Program-made: the position numbers and the translations under genes
Source: Siphonodentalium dalli
Taxonomy: Eukaryota > Mollusca > Scaphopoda > Gadilida > Siphonodentaliidae
NCBI GenBank assembly: GCA_032622095.1
Contig: CP136069.1
Span: forward strand, 182,515,122-182,579,121
Direction of reading: 5' to 3'
DNA length: 64,000 bases
The notes under the pieces: generated by a model
What the model saw: only the letters and a program-made list of their open reading frames with translations
Databases searched by the model: none
Told to the model about the DNA's origin: nothing
Shown here: positions 46,871 through 59,672 of the stretch, in pieces
Numbering within the stretch: the first letter of the stretch is position 1
How the letters are laid out: every line of letters begins with the position of its first letter

Positions 46871-49800
46871 TTTTGCGCTAATATATTTCAGTTCGGTGCT
46901 CACAAATCGATTCGATATAGCGCGAATAATAAATTGCCAGTCATATAATTTGCACGGTTAGAATCTGTGTGGCTTCATCTTTCCAACGATATATAATATG
47001 TATGTATCCGTTTTAGTTATCTGCCTCAATTATTAGGTACAAGTGGTACGATGCTTTTATCGGGATAAAATCAATGCGTAATTTCTATGACGTCGTCAGA
47101 GGTCATAAAGTTAGATTACGTTAACCTCTCACCCTGCCGATGCATTTGACTGTGTCGCGTTAACTCATCACCGGCCGAGGTATCCGCAAATGACATTGGG
47201 CTATATATCTCGTAAACGGGTGTAGCTATCGACTTGAAATTTGGTATGTGAATGTATCTTGCCCCGGATACGAATTTTATCGGGTCGCCGAGCACGTGCG
47301 ACGCCAGCTTCGCGCATGCGCAGACGAGATCTCGGAAACGGGTTGAGATATTGACTTTAAATTTGGTATGTGAATGTATCTTGCCCCGGATACGAATTTT
47401 ATCGGGTCGCCGAGCACGTGCGACACCAGCTTCGCGCATGCGCAGACCAGATCTAGGAAACGGGTGGAGCAATCGACTTGAAATTTGGTTTTTTAATAGT
47501 CCGGACGAAGTCGGGTCACCTTCTAGTCTATTATATATTTTGAAAGATCTGTGTGTGTGTAAGTTTATGTGTAAGTTTGTGTGTGTGTTTGAAATCGATG
47601 GACTCGAAAACGACTAAGCCAATTTCGATGAAATTTGGTATTTTAGGGTATTTTCGGCCGGAGACGAACATAGGCATATTTATTTGTCCGTGCGAGGTCA
47701 ACTTTTCACGTGCGGAGGTCAAATCTATTTTTACGCCGTTTTGCGCTAATATATTTCAGTTCGGTGCTCACAAATCGATTCGATATAGCGCGAATAATAA
47801 ATTGCCAGTCATATAATTTGCACGGTTAGAATCTGTGTGGCTTCATCTTTCCAACGATATATAATATGTATGTATCCGTTTTAGTTATCTGCCTCAATTA
47901 TTAGGGAGAAGTGGTGCGATCTTTTATCAGGATAAAATCAATGCGTAACTTCTATGACGTCGTCAGAGGTCATACAGTTAGATCACGTTAACTCTCACCC
48001 TGCCGATGCATTTGACTGTGTCGCGTTAACTCATCACCGGCCGAGGTATCCGCAAATGACATTGGGCTATATATCTCGGAAACGGGTGTAGCTATCGACT
48101 TGAAATTTGGTATGTGAATGTATCTTGCCCCGGATACGAATTTTATCGGGTCGCCGAGCACGTGCGACACCAGCTTCGCGCATGCGTAGACCAGATCTAG
48201 GAAACGGGTGGAGCAATCGACTTGAAATTTGGTTTTTGAATAGCCCGGACGAAGTTTATGTGTTTGTTTGTGTGTGTGTTTGAAATCGATGGACTCGAAA
48301 ACGACTAAGCCAATTTCGATGAAATTTGGTATTTGGATGTGTTTTCGGCCGGTGACGAACATAGGCATATTTATTTGTCCGTGCGAGGTCAACTTTTCAC
48401 GTGCGGAGGTCAAATCTATTTTTACGCCGTTTTTGCGCTAATATATTTCAGTTCGGTGCTCACAAATCGATTCGATATAGCGCGAATAATAAATTGCCAG
48501 TCATATAATTTGCACGGTTAGAATCTGTGTGGCTTCATGTTTCCAACGATATATAATATGTATGTATCCGTTTTAGTTATCTGCCTCAATTATTAGGTAC
48601 AAGTGGTACGATGCTTTTATCAGGATAAAATCAATGCGTAATTTCTATGACGTCGTCAGAGGTCATAAAGTTAGATTACGTTAACTCTCACCCTGCCGAT
48701 GCATTTGACTGTGTCGCGTTAACTCATCACCGGCCGAGGTATCCGCAAATGACATTGGGCTATATATCTCGGAAACGGGTGTAGCTATCGACTTGAAATT
48801 TGGTATGTGAATGTATCTTGCCCCGGATACGAATTTTATCGGGTCGCCGAGCACGTGCGACGCCAGCTTCGCGCATGCGCAGACGAGATCTCGTAAACGG
48901 GTTGAGTTATTGACTTTAAATTTGGTATGTGAATGTATCTTGCCCCGGATACGAATTTTATCGGGTCGCCGAGCACGTGCGACACCAGCTTCGCGCATGC
49001 GCAGACCAGATCTAGGAAACGGGTGGAGCAATCGACTTGAAATTTGGTTTTTGAATAGCCCGGACGAAGTCGGGTCACCTTTTAGTCTATTATATATTTT
49101 GAAAGATCTGTGTGTGTGTAAGTTTATGTGTAAGTTTGTGTGTGTGTTTGAAATCGATGGACTCGAAAACGACTAAGCCAATTTCGATGAAATTTGGTAT
49201 TTTAGGGTATTTTCGGCCGGAGACGAACATAGGCATATTTATTTGTCCGTGCGAGGTCAACTTTTCACGTGCGGAGGTCAAATCTATTTTTACGCCGTTT
49301 TTGCGCTAATATATTTCAGTTCGGTGCTCACAAATCGATTCGATATAGCGCGAATAATAAATTGCCAGTCATATAATTTGCACGGTTAGAATCTGTGTGG
49401 CTTCATCTTTCCAACGATATATAATATGTATGTATCCGTTTTAGTTATCTGCCTCAATTATTAGGTACAAGTGGTACGATGCTTTTATCGGGATAAAATC
49501 AATGCGTAATTTCTATGACGTCGTCAGAGGTCATAAAGTTAGATTACGTTAACTCTCACCCTGCCGATGCATTTGACTGTGTCGCGTTAACTCATCACCG
49601 TCCGAGGTATCCGCAAATGACATTGGGCTATATATCTCGGAAACGGGTGTAGCTATCGACTTGAAATTTGGTATGTGAATGTATCTTGCCCCGGATACGA
49701 ATTTTATCGGGTCGCCGAGCACGTGCGACGCCAGCTTCGCGCATGCGCAGACGAGATCTCGGAAACGGGTTGAGATATTGACTTTAAATTTGGTATGTGA

Positions 49801-52220
49801 ATGTATCTTGCCCCGGATACGAATTTTATCGGGTCGCCGAGCACGTGCGACACCAGCTTCGCGCATGCGCAGACCAGATCTAGGAAACGGGTGGAGCAAT
49901 CGACTTGAAATTTGGTTTTTTAATAGCCCGGACGAAGTCGGGTCACCTTCTAGTCTATTATATATTTTGAAAGATCTGTGTGTGTGTAAGTTTATGTGTA
50001 AGTTTGTGTGTGTGTTTGAAATCGATGGACTCGAAAACGACTAAGCCAATTTCGATGAAATTTGGTATTTTAGGGTATTTTCGGCCGGAGACGAACATAG
50101 GCATATTTATTTGTCCGTGCGAGGTCAACTTTTCACGTGCGGAGGTCAAATCTATTTTTACGCCGTTTTTGCGCTAATATATTTTAGTTCGGTGCTCACA
50201 AATCGATTCGATATAGCGCGAATAATAAATTGCCAGTCATATAATTTGCACGGTTAGAATCTGTGTGGCTTCATCTTTCCAACGATATATAATATGTATG
50301 TATCCGTTTTAGTTATCCGCCTCAATTATTAGGTACAAGTGGTACGATGCTTTTATCAGGATAAAATCAATGCGTAATTTCTATGACGTCGTCAGAGGTC
50401 ATAAAGTTAGATTACGTTAACTCTCACCCTGCCGATGCATTTGACTGTGTCGCGTTAACTCATCACCGGCCGAGGTATCCGCAAATGACATTGGGCTATA
50501 TATCTCGAAAACGGGTGTAGCTATCGACTTGAAATTTGGTATGTGAATGTATCTTGCCCCGGATACGAATTTTATCGGGTCGCCGAGCACGTGCGACGCC
50601 AGCTTCGCGCATGCGCAGACGAGATCTCGGAAACGGGTTGAGATATTGACTTTAAATTTGGTATGTGAATGTATCTTGCCCCGGATACGAATTTTATCGG
50701 GTCGCCGAGCACGTGCGACACCAGCTTCGCGCATGCGCAGACCAGATCTAGGAAACGGGTGGAGCAATCGACTTGAAATTTGGTTTTTGAATAGCCCCGA
50801 CGAAGTTTATGTGTTTGTTTGTGTGTGTGTTTGAAATCGATGGACTCGAAAACGACTAAGCCAATTTCGATGAAATTTGGTATTTGGGTGTGTTTTCGGC
50901 CGGAGACGAACATAGGCATATTTATTTGTCCGTGCGAGGTCAACTTTTCACGTGCGGAGGTCAAATCTATTTTTACGCCGTTTTTGCGCTAATATATTTC
51001 AGTTCGGTGCTCACAAATCGATTCGATATAGCGCGAATAATAAATTGCCAGTCATATAATTTGCACGGTTAGAATCTGTGTGGCTTCATCTTTCCAACGA
51101 TATATAATATGTATGTATCCGTTTTAGTTATCTGCCTCAATTATTAGGTACAAGTGGTACGATGCTTTTATCAGGATAAAATCAATGCGTAATTTCTATG
51201 ACGTCGTCAGAGGTCATAAAGTTAGATTACGTTAACTCTCACCCTGCCGATGCATTTGACTGTGTCGCGTTAACTCATCACCGGCCGAGGTATCCGCAAA
51301 TGACATTGGGCTATATATCTCGGAAACTGGTGTAGCTATCGACTTGAAATTTGGTATGTGAATGTATCTTGCCCCGGATACGAATTTTATCGGGTCGCCG
51401 AGCACGTGCGACGCCAGCTTCGCGCATGCGCAGACGAGATCTCGTAAACGGGTTGAGATATTGACTTTAAATTTGGTATGTGAATGTATCTTGCCCCGGA
51501 TACGAATTTTATCGGGTCGCCGAGCACGTGCGACACCAGCTTCGCGCATGCGCAGACCAGATCTAGGAAACGGGTGGAGCAATCGACTTGAAATTTGGTT
51601 TTTGAATAGCCCGGACGAAGTCGGGTCACCTTCTAGTCTATTATATATTTTGAAAGATCTGTGTGTGTGTAAGTTTATGTGTAAGTTTGTGTGTGTGTTT
51701 GAAATCGATGGACTCGAAAACGACTAAGCCAATTTCGATGAAATTTGGTATTTTAGGGTATTTTCGGCCGGAGACGAACATAGGCATATTTATTTGTCCG
51801 TGCGAGGTCAACTTTTCACGTGCGGAGGTCAAATCTATTTTTACGCCGTTTTTGCGCTAATATATTTCAGTTCGGTGCTCACAAATCGATTCGATATAGC
51901 GCGAATAATAAATTGCCAGTCATATAATTTGCACGGTTAGAATCTGTGTGGCTTCATCTTTCCAACGATATATAATATGTATGTATCCGTTTTAGTTATC
52001 TGCCTCAATTATTAGGTACAAGTGGTACGATGCTTTTATCGGGATAAAATCAATGCGTAATTTCTATGACGTCGTCAGAGGTCATAAAGTTAGATTACGT
52101 TAACTCTCACCCTGCCGATGCATTTGACTGTGTCGCGTTAACTCATCACCGTCCGAGGTATCCGCAAATGACATTGGGCTATATATCTCGAAAACGGGTG
52201 TAGCTATCGACTTGAAATTT

Positions 52221-52586
52221 GGTATGTGAATGTATCTTGCCCCGGATACGAATTTTATCGGGTCGCCGAGCACGTGCGACGCCAGCTTCGCGCATGCGCA
52301 GACGAGATCTCGGAAACGGGTTGAGATATTGACTTTAAATTTGGTATGTGAATGTATCTTGCCCCGGATACGAATTTTATCGGGTCGCCGAGCACGTGCG
52401 ACGCCAGCTTCGCGCATGCGCAGACGAGATCTCGTAAACGGGTTGAGATATTGACTTTAAATTTGGTATGTGAATGTATCTTGCCCCGGATACGAATTTT
52501 ATCGGGTCGCCGAGCACGTGCGACACCAGCTTCGCGCATGCGCAGACCAGATCTAGGAAACGGGTGGAGCAATCGACTTGAAATTT
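52221..52586 (+). repeat. Triple 122-bp subrepeat (expanded unit)
   Basis: GGTATGTGAATGTATCTTGC begins at 52,221, 52,343 and 52,465, an exact 122-bp step. Most later units have two copies and the early units one, so this is a variable-number repeat inside the satellite unit. Confidence 0.95.
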
Positions 52587-55500
52587 GGTTTTTGAATAGC
52601 CCGGACGAAGTCGGGTCACCTTCTAGTCTATTATATATTTTGAAAGATCTGTGTGTGTGTAAGTTTATGTGTAAGTTTGTGTGTGTGTTTGAAATCGATG
52701 GATTCGAAAACGACTAAGCCAATTTCGATGAAATTTGGTATTTTAGGGTATTTTCGGCCGGAGACGAACATAGGCATATTTATTTGTCCGTGCGAGGTCA
52801 ACTTTTCACGTGCGGAGGTCAAATCTATTTTTACGCCGTTTTTGCGCTAATATATTTCAGTTCGGTGCTCACAAATCGATTCGATATAGCGCAAATAATA
52901 AATTGCCAGTCATATAATTTGCACGGTTAGAATCTGTGTGGCTTCATCTTTCCAACGATATATAATATGTATGTATCCGTTTTAGTTATCTGCCTCAATT
53001 ATTAGGTACAAGTGGTACGATGCTTTTATCGGGATAAAATCAATGCGTAATTTCTATGACGTCGTCAGAGGTCATAAAGTTAGATTACGTTAACTCTCAC
53101 CCTGCCGATGCATTTGACTGTGTCGCGTTAACTCATCACCGTCCGAGGTATCCGCAAATGACATTGGGCTATATATCTCGAAAACGGGTGTAGCTATCGA
53201 CTTGAAATTTGGTATGTGAATGTATCTTGCCCCGGATACGAATTTTATCGGGTCGCCGAGCACGTGCGACGCCAGCTTCGCGCATGCGCAGACGAGATCT
53301 CGGAAACGGGTTGAGATATTGACTTTAAATTTGGTATGTGAATGTATCTTGCCCCGGATACGAATTTTATCGGGTCGCCGAGCACGTGCGACACCAGCTT
53401 CGCGCATGCGCAGACCAGATCTAGGAAACGGGTGGAGCAATCGACTTGAAATTTGGTTTTTTAATAGCCCGGACGAAGTCGGGTCACCTTCTAGTCTATT
53501 ATATATTTTGAAAGATCTGTGTGTGTGTAAGTTTATGTGTAAGTTTGTGTGTGTGTTTGAAATCGATGGACTCGAAAACGACTAAGCCAATTTCGATGAA
53601 ATTTGGTATTTTAGGGTATTTTCGGCCGGAGACGAACATAGGCATATTTATTTGTCCGTGCGAGGTCAACTTTTCACGTGCGGAGGTCAAATCTATTTTT
53701 ACGCCGTTTTTGCGCTAATATATTTCAGTTCGGTGCTCACAAATCGATTCGATATAGCGCGAATAATAAATTGCCAGTCATATAATTTGCACGGTTAGAA
53801 TCTGTGTGGCTTCATCTTTCCAACGATATATAATATGTATGTATCCGTTTTAGTTATCCGCCTCAATTATTAGGTACAAGTGGTACGATGCTTTTATCAG
53901 GATAAAATCAATGCGTAATTTCTATGACGTCGTCAGAGGTCATAAAGTTAGAATACGTTAACTCTCACCCTGCCGATGCATTTGACTGTGTCGCGTTAAC
54001 TCATCACCGGCCGAGGTATCCGCAAATGACATTGGGCTATATATCTCGAAAACGGGTGTAGCTATCGACTTGAAATTTGGTATGTGAATGTATCTTGCCC
54101 CGGATACGAATTTTATCGGGTCGCCGAGCACGTGCGACGCCAGCTTCGCGCATGCGCAGACGAGATCTCAGAAACGGGTTGAGATATTGACTTTAAATTT
54201 GGTATGTGAATGTATCTTGCCCCGGATACGAATTTTATCGGGTCGCCGAGCACGTGCGACACCAGCTTCGCGCATGCGCAGACCAGATCTAGGAAACGGG
54301 TGGAGCAATCGACTTGAAATTTGGTTTTTGAATAGCCCGGACGAAGTTTATGTGTTTGTTTGTGTGTGTGTTTGAAATCGATGGACTCGAAAACGACTAA
54401 GCCAATTTCGATGAAATTTGGTATTTGGATGTGTTTTCGGCCGGAGACGAACATAGGCATATTTATTTGTCCGTGCGAGGTCAACTTTTCACGTGCGGAG
54501 GTCAAATCTATTTTTACGCCGTTTTTGCGCTAATATATTTCAGTTCGGTGCTTACAAATCGATTCGATATAGCGCGAATAATAAATTGCCAGTCATATAA
54601 TTTGCACGGTTAGAATCTGTGTGGCTTCATCTTTCCAACGATATATAATATGTATGTATCCGTTTTAGTTATCTGCCTCAATTATTAGGTACAAGTGGTA
54701 CGATGCTTTTATCAGGATAAAATCAATGCGTAATTTCTATGACGTCGTCAGAGGTCATAAAGTTAGATTACGTTAACTCTCACCCTGCCGATGCATTTGA
54801 CTGTGTCGCGTTAACTCATCACCGGCCGAGGTATCCGCAAATGACATTGGGCTATATATCTCGGAAACGGGTGTAGCTATCGACTTGAAATTTGGTATGT
54901 GAATGTATCTTGCCCCGGATACAAATTTTATCGGGTCGCCGAGCACGTGCGACGCCAGCTTCGCGCATGCGCAGACGAGATCTCGTAAACGGGTTGAGAT
55001 ATTGACTTTAAATTTGGTATGTGAATGTATCTTGCCCCGGATACGAATTTTATCGGGTCGCCGAGCACGTGCGACACCAGCTTCGCGCATGCGCAGACCA
55101 GATCTAGGAAACGGGTTGAGCAATCGACTTGAAATTTGGTTTTTGAATAGCCCGGACGAAGTCGGGTCACCTTCTAGTCTATTATATATTTTGAAAGATC
55201 TGTGTGTGTGTAAGTTTATGTGTAAGTTTGTGTGTGTGTTTGAAATCGATGGACTCGAAAACGACTAAGCCAATTTCGATGAAATTTGGTATTTTAGGGT
55301 ATTTTCGGCCGGAGACGAACATAGGCATATTTATTTGTCCGTGCGAGGTCAACTTTTCACGTGCGGAGGTCAAATCTATTTTTACGCCGTTTTTGCGCTA
55401 ATATATTTCAGTTCGGTGCTCACAAATCGATTCGATATAGCGCGAATAATAAATTGCCAGTCATATAATTTGCACGGTTAGAATCTGTGTGGCTTCATCT

Positions 55501-56913
55501 TTCCAACGATATATAATATGTATGTATCCGTTTTAGTTATCTGCCTCAATTATTAGGTACAAGTGGTACGATGCTTTTATCGGGATAAAATCAATGCGTA
55601 ATTTCTATGACGTCGTCAGAGGTCATAAAGTTAGATTACGTTAACTCTCACCCTGCCGATGCATTTGACTGTGTCGCGTTAACTCATCACCGTCCGAGGT
55701 ATCCGCAAATGACATTGGGCTATATATCTCGAAAACGGGTGTAGCTATCGACTTGAAATTTGGTATGTGAATGTATCTTGCCCCGGATACGAATTTTATC
55801 GGGTCGCCGAGCACGTGTGACGCCAACTTCGCGCATGCGCAGACGAGATCTCGAAAACGGGTTGAGATATTGACTTTAAATTTGGTATGTGAATGTATCT
55901 TGCCCCGGATACGAATTTTATCGGGTCGCCGAGCACGTGCGACACCAGCTTCGCGCATGCGCAGACCAGATCTAGGAAACGGGTGGAGCAATCGACTTGA
56001 AATTTGGTTTTTTAATAGCCCGGACGAAGTCGGGTCACCTTCTAGTCTATTATATATTTTTAAAGATCTGTGTGTGTGTAAGTTTATGTGTAAGTTTGTG
56101 TGTGTGTTTGAAATCGATGGACTCGAAAACGACTAAGCCAATTTCGATGAAATTTGGTATTTTAGGGTATTTTCGGCCGGAGACGAACATAGGCATATTT
56201 ATTTGTCCGTGCGAGGTCAACTTTTCACGTGCGGAGGTCAAATCTATTTTTACGCCGTTTTTGCGCTAATATATTTCAGTTCGGTGCTCACAAATCGATT
56301 CGATATAGCGCGAATAATAAATTGCCAGTCATATAATTTGCACGGTTAGAATCTGTGTGGCTTCATCTTTCCAACGATATATAATATGTATGTATCCGTT
56401 TTAGTTATCTGCCTCAATTATTAGGTACAAGTGGTACGATGCTTTTATCGGGATAAAATCAATGCGTAATTTCTATGACGTCGTCAGAGGTCATAAAGTT
56501 AGATTACGTTAACTCTCACCCTGCCGATGCATTTGACTGTGTCGCGTTAACTCATCACCGGCCGAGGTATCCGCAAATGACATTGGGCTATATATCTCGG
56601 AAACGGGTGTAGCTATCGACTTGAAATTTGGTATGTGAATGTATCTTGCCCCGGATACGAATTTTATCGGGTCGCCGAGCACGTGCGACGCCAGCTTCGC
56701 GCATGCGCAGACGAGATCTCGGAAACGGGTTGAGATATTGACTTTAAATTTGGTATGTGAATGTATCTTGCCCCGGATACGAATTTTATCGGGTCGCCGA
56801 GCACGTGCGACACCAGCTTCGCGCATGCGCAGACCAGATCTAGGAAACGGGTGGAGCAATCGACTTGAAATTTGGATTTTTAATAGCCCGGACGAAGTCG
56901 GGTCACCTTCTAG

Positions 56914-57560
56914 TATTATATATTGATGACTAATGGTAGCGAGGCACTTACTAAAGGTATATATTGCAAATATTGACTCGCTATCTCGTTCGCGGCCGGC
57001 TTCATTAACCCCTTAAATGACGATATGCGCCAGAAGAACATGGCGCAAGCCCGGGCACGCCCGGACAAGTCTTGGTGGTCTCATGGGCCCCCAGACAGTC
57101 TAATATGAAGCCATATGGTAGTAGGATACAGAATAAGCATATATTAGGAAAATTGACTTGCTGTGTCGTCCACCGGCGGGTTTATTAACCATTTAAATGC
57201 CGATATTGACTAAAAGAACCCGGGAGAGCCCAGACGGACGCATAGACCCGACCATATTATATATTGATGACTAATGGTAGCGAGGCACTTACTAAAGGTA
57301 TATATTGCAAATATTGACTCGCTATCTCGTTCGCGGTCGGCTTCATTAACCCCTTAAATGACGATATGCGCCAGAAGAACACGCGCAAAAAGCCCGATCA
57401 CGAGAGAGCTCGGGGAAGTCCGGGTGGCACCATGGATCAGTGATCGGTATAGTGTGATGCCTTATGGCGGTAGGGTGGCTGGTATGAACATTTACTGCCG
57501 TTATATATCGTTCACGGCGGGTTCATTTATAATATTGGTGCCCACTCGATCAGGAATTGG
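56914..57560 (+). repeat. B-A-B modules and a diverged A module
   Basis: Directly after the array the B module resumes at TATTATATATTGATGACTAA, followed by A (57,050-57,250), B (57,255-57,375) and a strongly decayed A (57,390-57,545: GTCCGGGTGG, TATAGTGTGATGCCTTATGG, CACGGCGGGTTCATT). So A/B was an older tandem array into which the satellite was inserted. The open frame 57,358-57,693 runs across it and shows no domain. Confidence 0.85.
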
Positions 57561-57873
57561 TGGCATTATTGGCCATCCTTTATACGTTCCTATATACAAC
57601 CGCATATTTTTTTGTGAAAAACTTAATTTAACCCCCTATGCAGTCGAAAAATTTGCTCACCGCCACGTAACACGTCCAACAGTATGTATATAAAAAAAGA
57701 ATTACTCGTTAAATTTAAACCATGCAGTTCACAGTTGAAAAAATTGTGAACCGCCGTCATACAATCGCTCTTAGATGGTCATTCTGATGTTTTTTATTAT
57801 TATTTACAAGGACTGGCCCTGCGAATTTGAACTTGTCGGTCGATATATTTTTGAATCCCTGAAATTTCTGCAC
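57561..57873. other. No gene seen
   Basis: AT-rich spacer between the decayed A module and the foldback-like element. Confidence 0.4.
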
Positions 57874-58880
57874 GGGACATGACCCACTTTCAAAAGCGGA
57901 CATTTCTCCACCCGGACAGTTACCCACCCAGACATTTACCCACTAAGACATTTTCCCACCGGACATTTCCCCGCCCTGCTAATAAAATATTTTATGCTAC
58001 ATCCTTTATCGCAGACATCAAAGGATGTTTTGAGTGGTCAGTGAAGCCTGGACATTGAGGCCATCTCATGTCATGTCAACTCAACCGATGTAATGTTTTG
58101 AAATAAGGATTAACTGTCATGTGGACTGTTTTTATGGAGATGTAACCGTGAGGTAAGTGGACATAACTTGTGTAAAACCCGAAGGGTTTTACATACAAGT
58201 TATGACCACTTACCTCACGGTTACATCTCCATAAAAATAGTCCACATGACAGTTAATCCTTATATTTATATACATTTAGCGAAAAGGCCACTTTTGTAAA
58301 TGTATTTAAATCGAAAAGTGTATCGCGACAAGATCAGCCCAAAATACCCAATAGCACCCTTGGTAAAAATTAATAAGTACAATTTCTCTTCATATTGAAA
58401 CCCGATGATGTATTAAGTCAATCCTGCGCGAGTCCAAATGCACCCAAAACATTACGCGTTCGTCTTTCCAAACCCAATGACGTATCGATGGTGTTATGAG
58501 CTTGGTGTTATGATGCGTTGCGCATTCACCGAGAAATAACTGCAGCTAGCCACGTGGGCGCCGACCAATCAGAATGCTGGATTTAGTGATGACAACACTT
58601 AGTGTGTAAATATAAACATTTATCAGTTATCATGGAATCATATCTTCACTTTCAATCATGGAATTGATTAAGAACAATCGTGGTGGTGACACATTATGTG
58701 TCGACGGTCATGCTTATTTCAAAAATAAAGTCAACAATTCGGGTGGGGAAAAGTCCGGTGGGTAAATGTCCGCATTGAGTAAGTGGGGAAATGTCCGGTT
58801 GGTAAATGTCCGATTGGGTAAATGCCCCTTTGCCACTTTCTGAGAGGTTGGGGAAATGTCCGGTGGGGAAATGTCCGATT
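57874..58880. mobile_element. Foldback-like element with inverted minisatellite ends
   Basis: The left end (57,874-57,975) is five to six copies of a 15-17-bp word, GGACATTTCCCCACC and variants. The right end (58,740-58,880) is the same word inverted (GGTGGGGAAATGTCC and variants), about eight copies. Between them are a 161-bp hairpin and about 480 bp with CACGTG and CCAATCAGAA near 58,550-58,575. Terminal inverted arrays of short subrepeats are the hallmark of foldback-type elements. No transposase. Confidence 0.7.
58103..58263. repeat. 161-bp near-perfect hairpin
   Basis: The arms start ATAAGGATTAACTGTCATG and end with the reverse complement. The centre is TGTAAAACCC-GAA-GGGTTTTACA. Only a handful of mismatches occur over arms of about 78 nt. 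It sits inside the foldback-like element. Confidence 0.9.
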
Positions 58881-59200
58881 ACCATATTTTGTTTTAGAAT
58901 ATATTATTTGCCTATTGATTGAATTTGGTTACAGGGAAGTTTGATAGCAGAATACTTTGCGAATAATGTTAGAGAATATAACTGAATTGCTCTGTGTTAT
59001 TTTTTGACTGATTATATGCATGAAGCCAACATAGATTATAGAGGATTATGAATATCAATTAAAACACTATAATCTCGATTTACATTCTGGGAAGGGTATC
59101 AAACGGATTATAAGATTAGATACCCGTGCGCGGATTCGAGATTGTAATATCATTGCACCCTGGGATTTTACTCCTTGATTGTTGAGACAACACTTTTCAC
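58881..59200. other. No gene seen; imperfect inverted words
   Basis: GGGTATC (59,094) and GATACCC (59,128), with ATAATCTCGA and TCGAGATTGTAAT outside them, form an imperfect stem of about 80 bp. The rest is AT-rich. Confidence 0.4.
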
Positions 59201-59672
59201 AATATATGCTTATTCTGTATCCTACTACCATATGATATCATATTAGACTGTCTGCGGGTCCATGAGATCACCAAGGCCTGCCCGGGCGTGCCCGGGCTTG
59301 CGCCATGTTCTTCTGGCGCATATCGTCATTTAAGGGGTTAATGAAGCCGGCCGCGAACGAGATAGCGAGTCAATATTTGCAATATACCTTTAGTAGGTGC
59401 CTCGCAACCATTAGTCATCAATATATAATATGGTCGGGTCTATGCGTCCGTCTGGGCTCTCCCGGGTTCTTTTAGTCAATATCGGCATTTAAATGGTTAA
59501 TAAACCCGCCGGTGGACGACACAGCAAGTCAATTTTCCTAATATATGCTTATTCTGTATCCTACTACCATATGGCATCATATTAGACTGTCTGCGGGCCC
59601 ATGAGACCACCAAGACCTGCGTGGGCGTGCCCGGGCGTGCCCGGGCTTGCCCGGGCACTAATTAGTCACACC
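59201..59672 (-). repeat. Right terminal inverted repeat of the 18-kb element
   Basis: Inverted copy of 41,724-42,197 with the same A-B-A order, ending GGGCACTAATTAGTCACACC. A few substitutions and small indels separate the two ends. Confidence 0.9.

Larger units (their letters stand above)
42300..56914 (+). repeat. 14.6-kb satellite array, 18 units of 746-990 bp
   Basis: Each unit contains a TG-rich microsatellite, GTTTGAAATCGATGGA (first bases at about 42,388, 43,125, 43,871, 44,608, 45,218, 45,961, 46,714, 47,588, 48,280, 49,147, 50,015, 50,830, 51,698, 52,688, 53,556, 54,371, 55,239, 56,107), GATGAAATTTGGTATTT, TGACGTCGTCAGAGGTC and GAAGTCGGGTCACCTTCTAG. Spacing is explained by one, two or three copies of a 122-bp internal repeat (746, 868, 990 bp) and a recurrent deletion of about 53 bp (815, 693). 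The first six units alternate two variants (GCGTTTCCTC versus TGGCTTCATC), a dimer of about 1.48 kb. From 48,280 the order is 868-868-815, a trimer of 2.55 kb. Many short open frames here are repeat shadows. Confidence 0.95.

Noticed and set aside
42300-56914. Recurrent open frames of 63-130 residues on both strands of the satellite
   Set aside because: They are the same repeat frames copied with each unit, on both strands and in overlapping frames. They contain TG-microsatellite translations and no domain.
42300-56914. CRISPR-like or telomeric array
   Set aside because: Units are 700-990 bp with no unique spacers and no short telomere-type repeat.
57358-57693. 111-residue frame after the satellite
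   Set aside because: It runs through the decayed A module and into AT-rich DNA; homology of the DNA to module A explains it.
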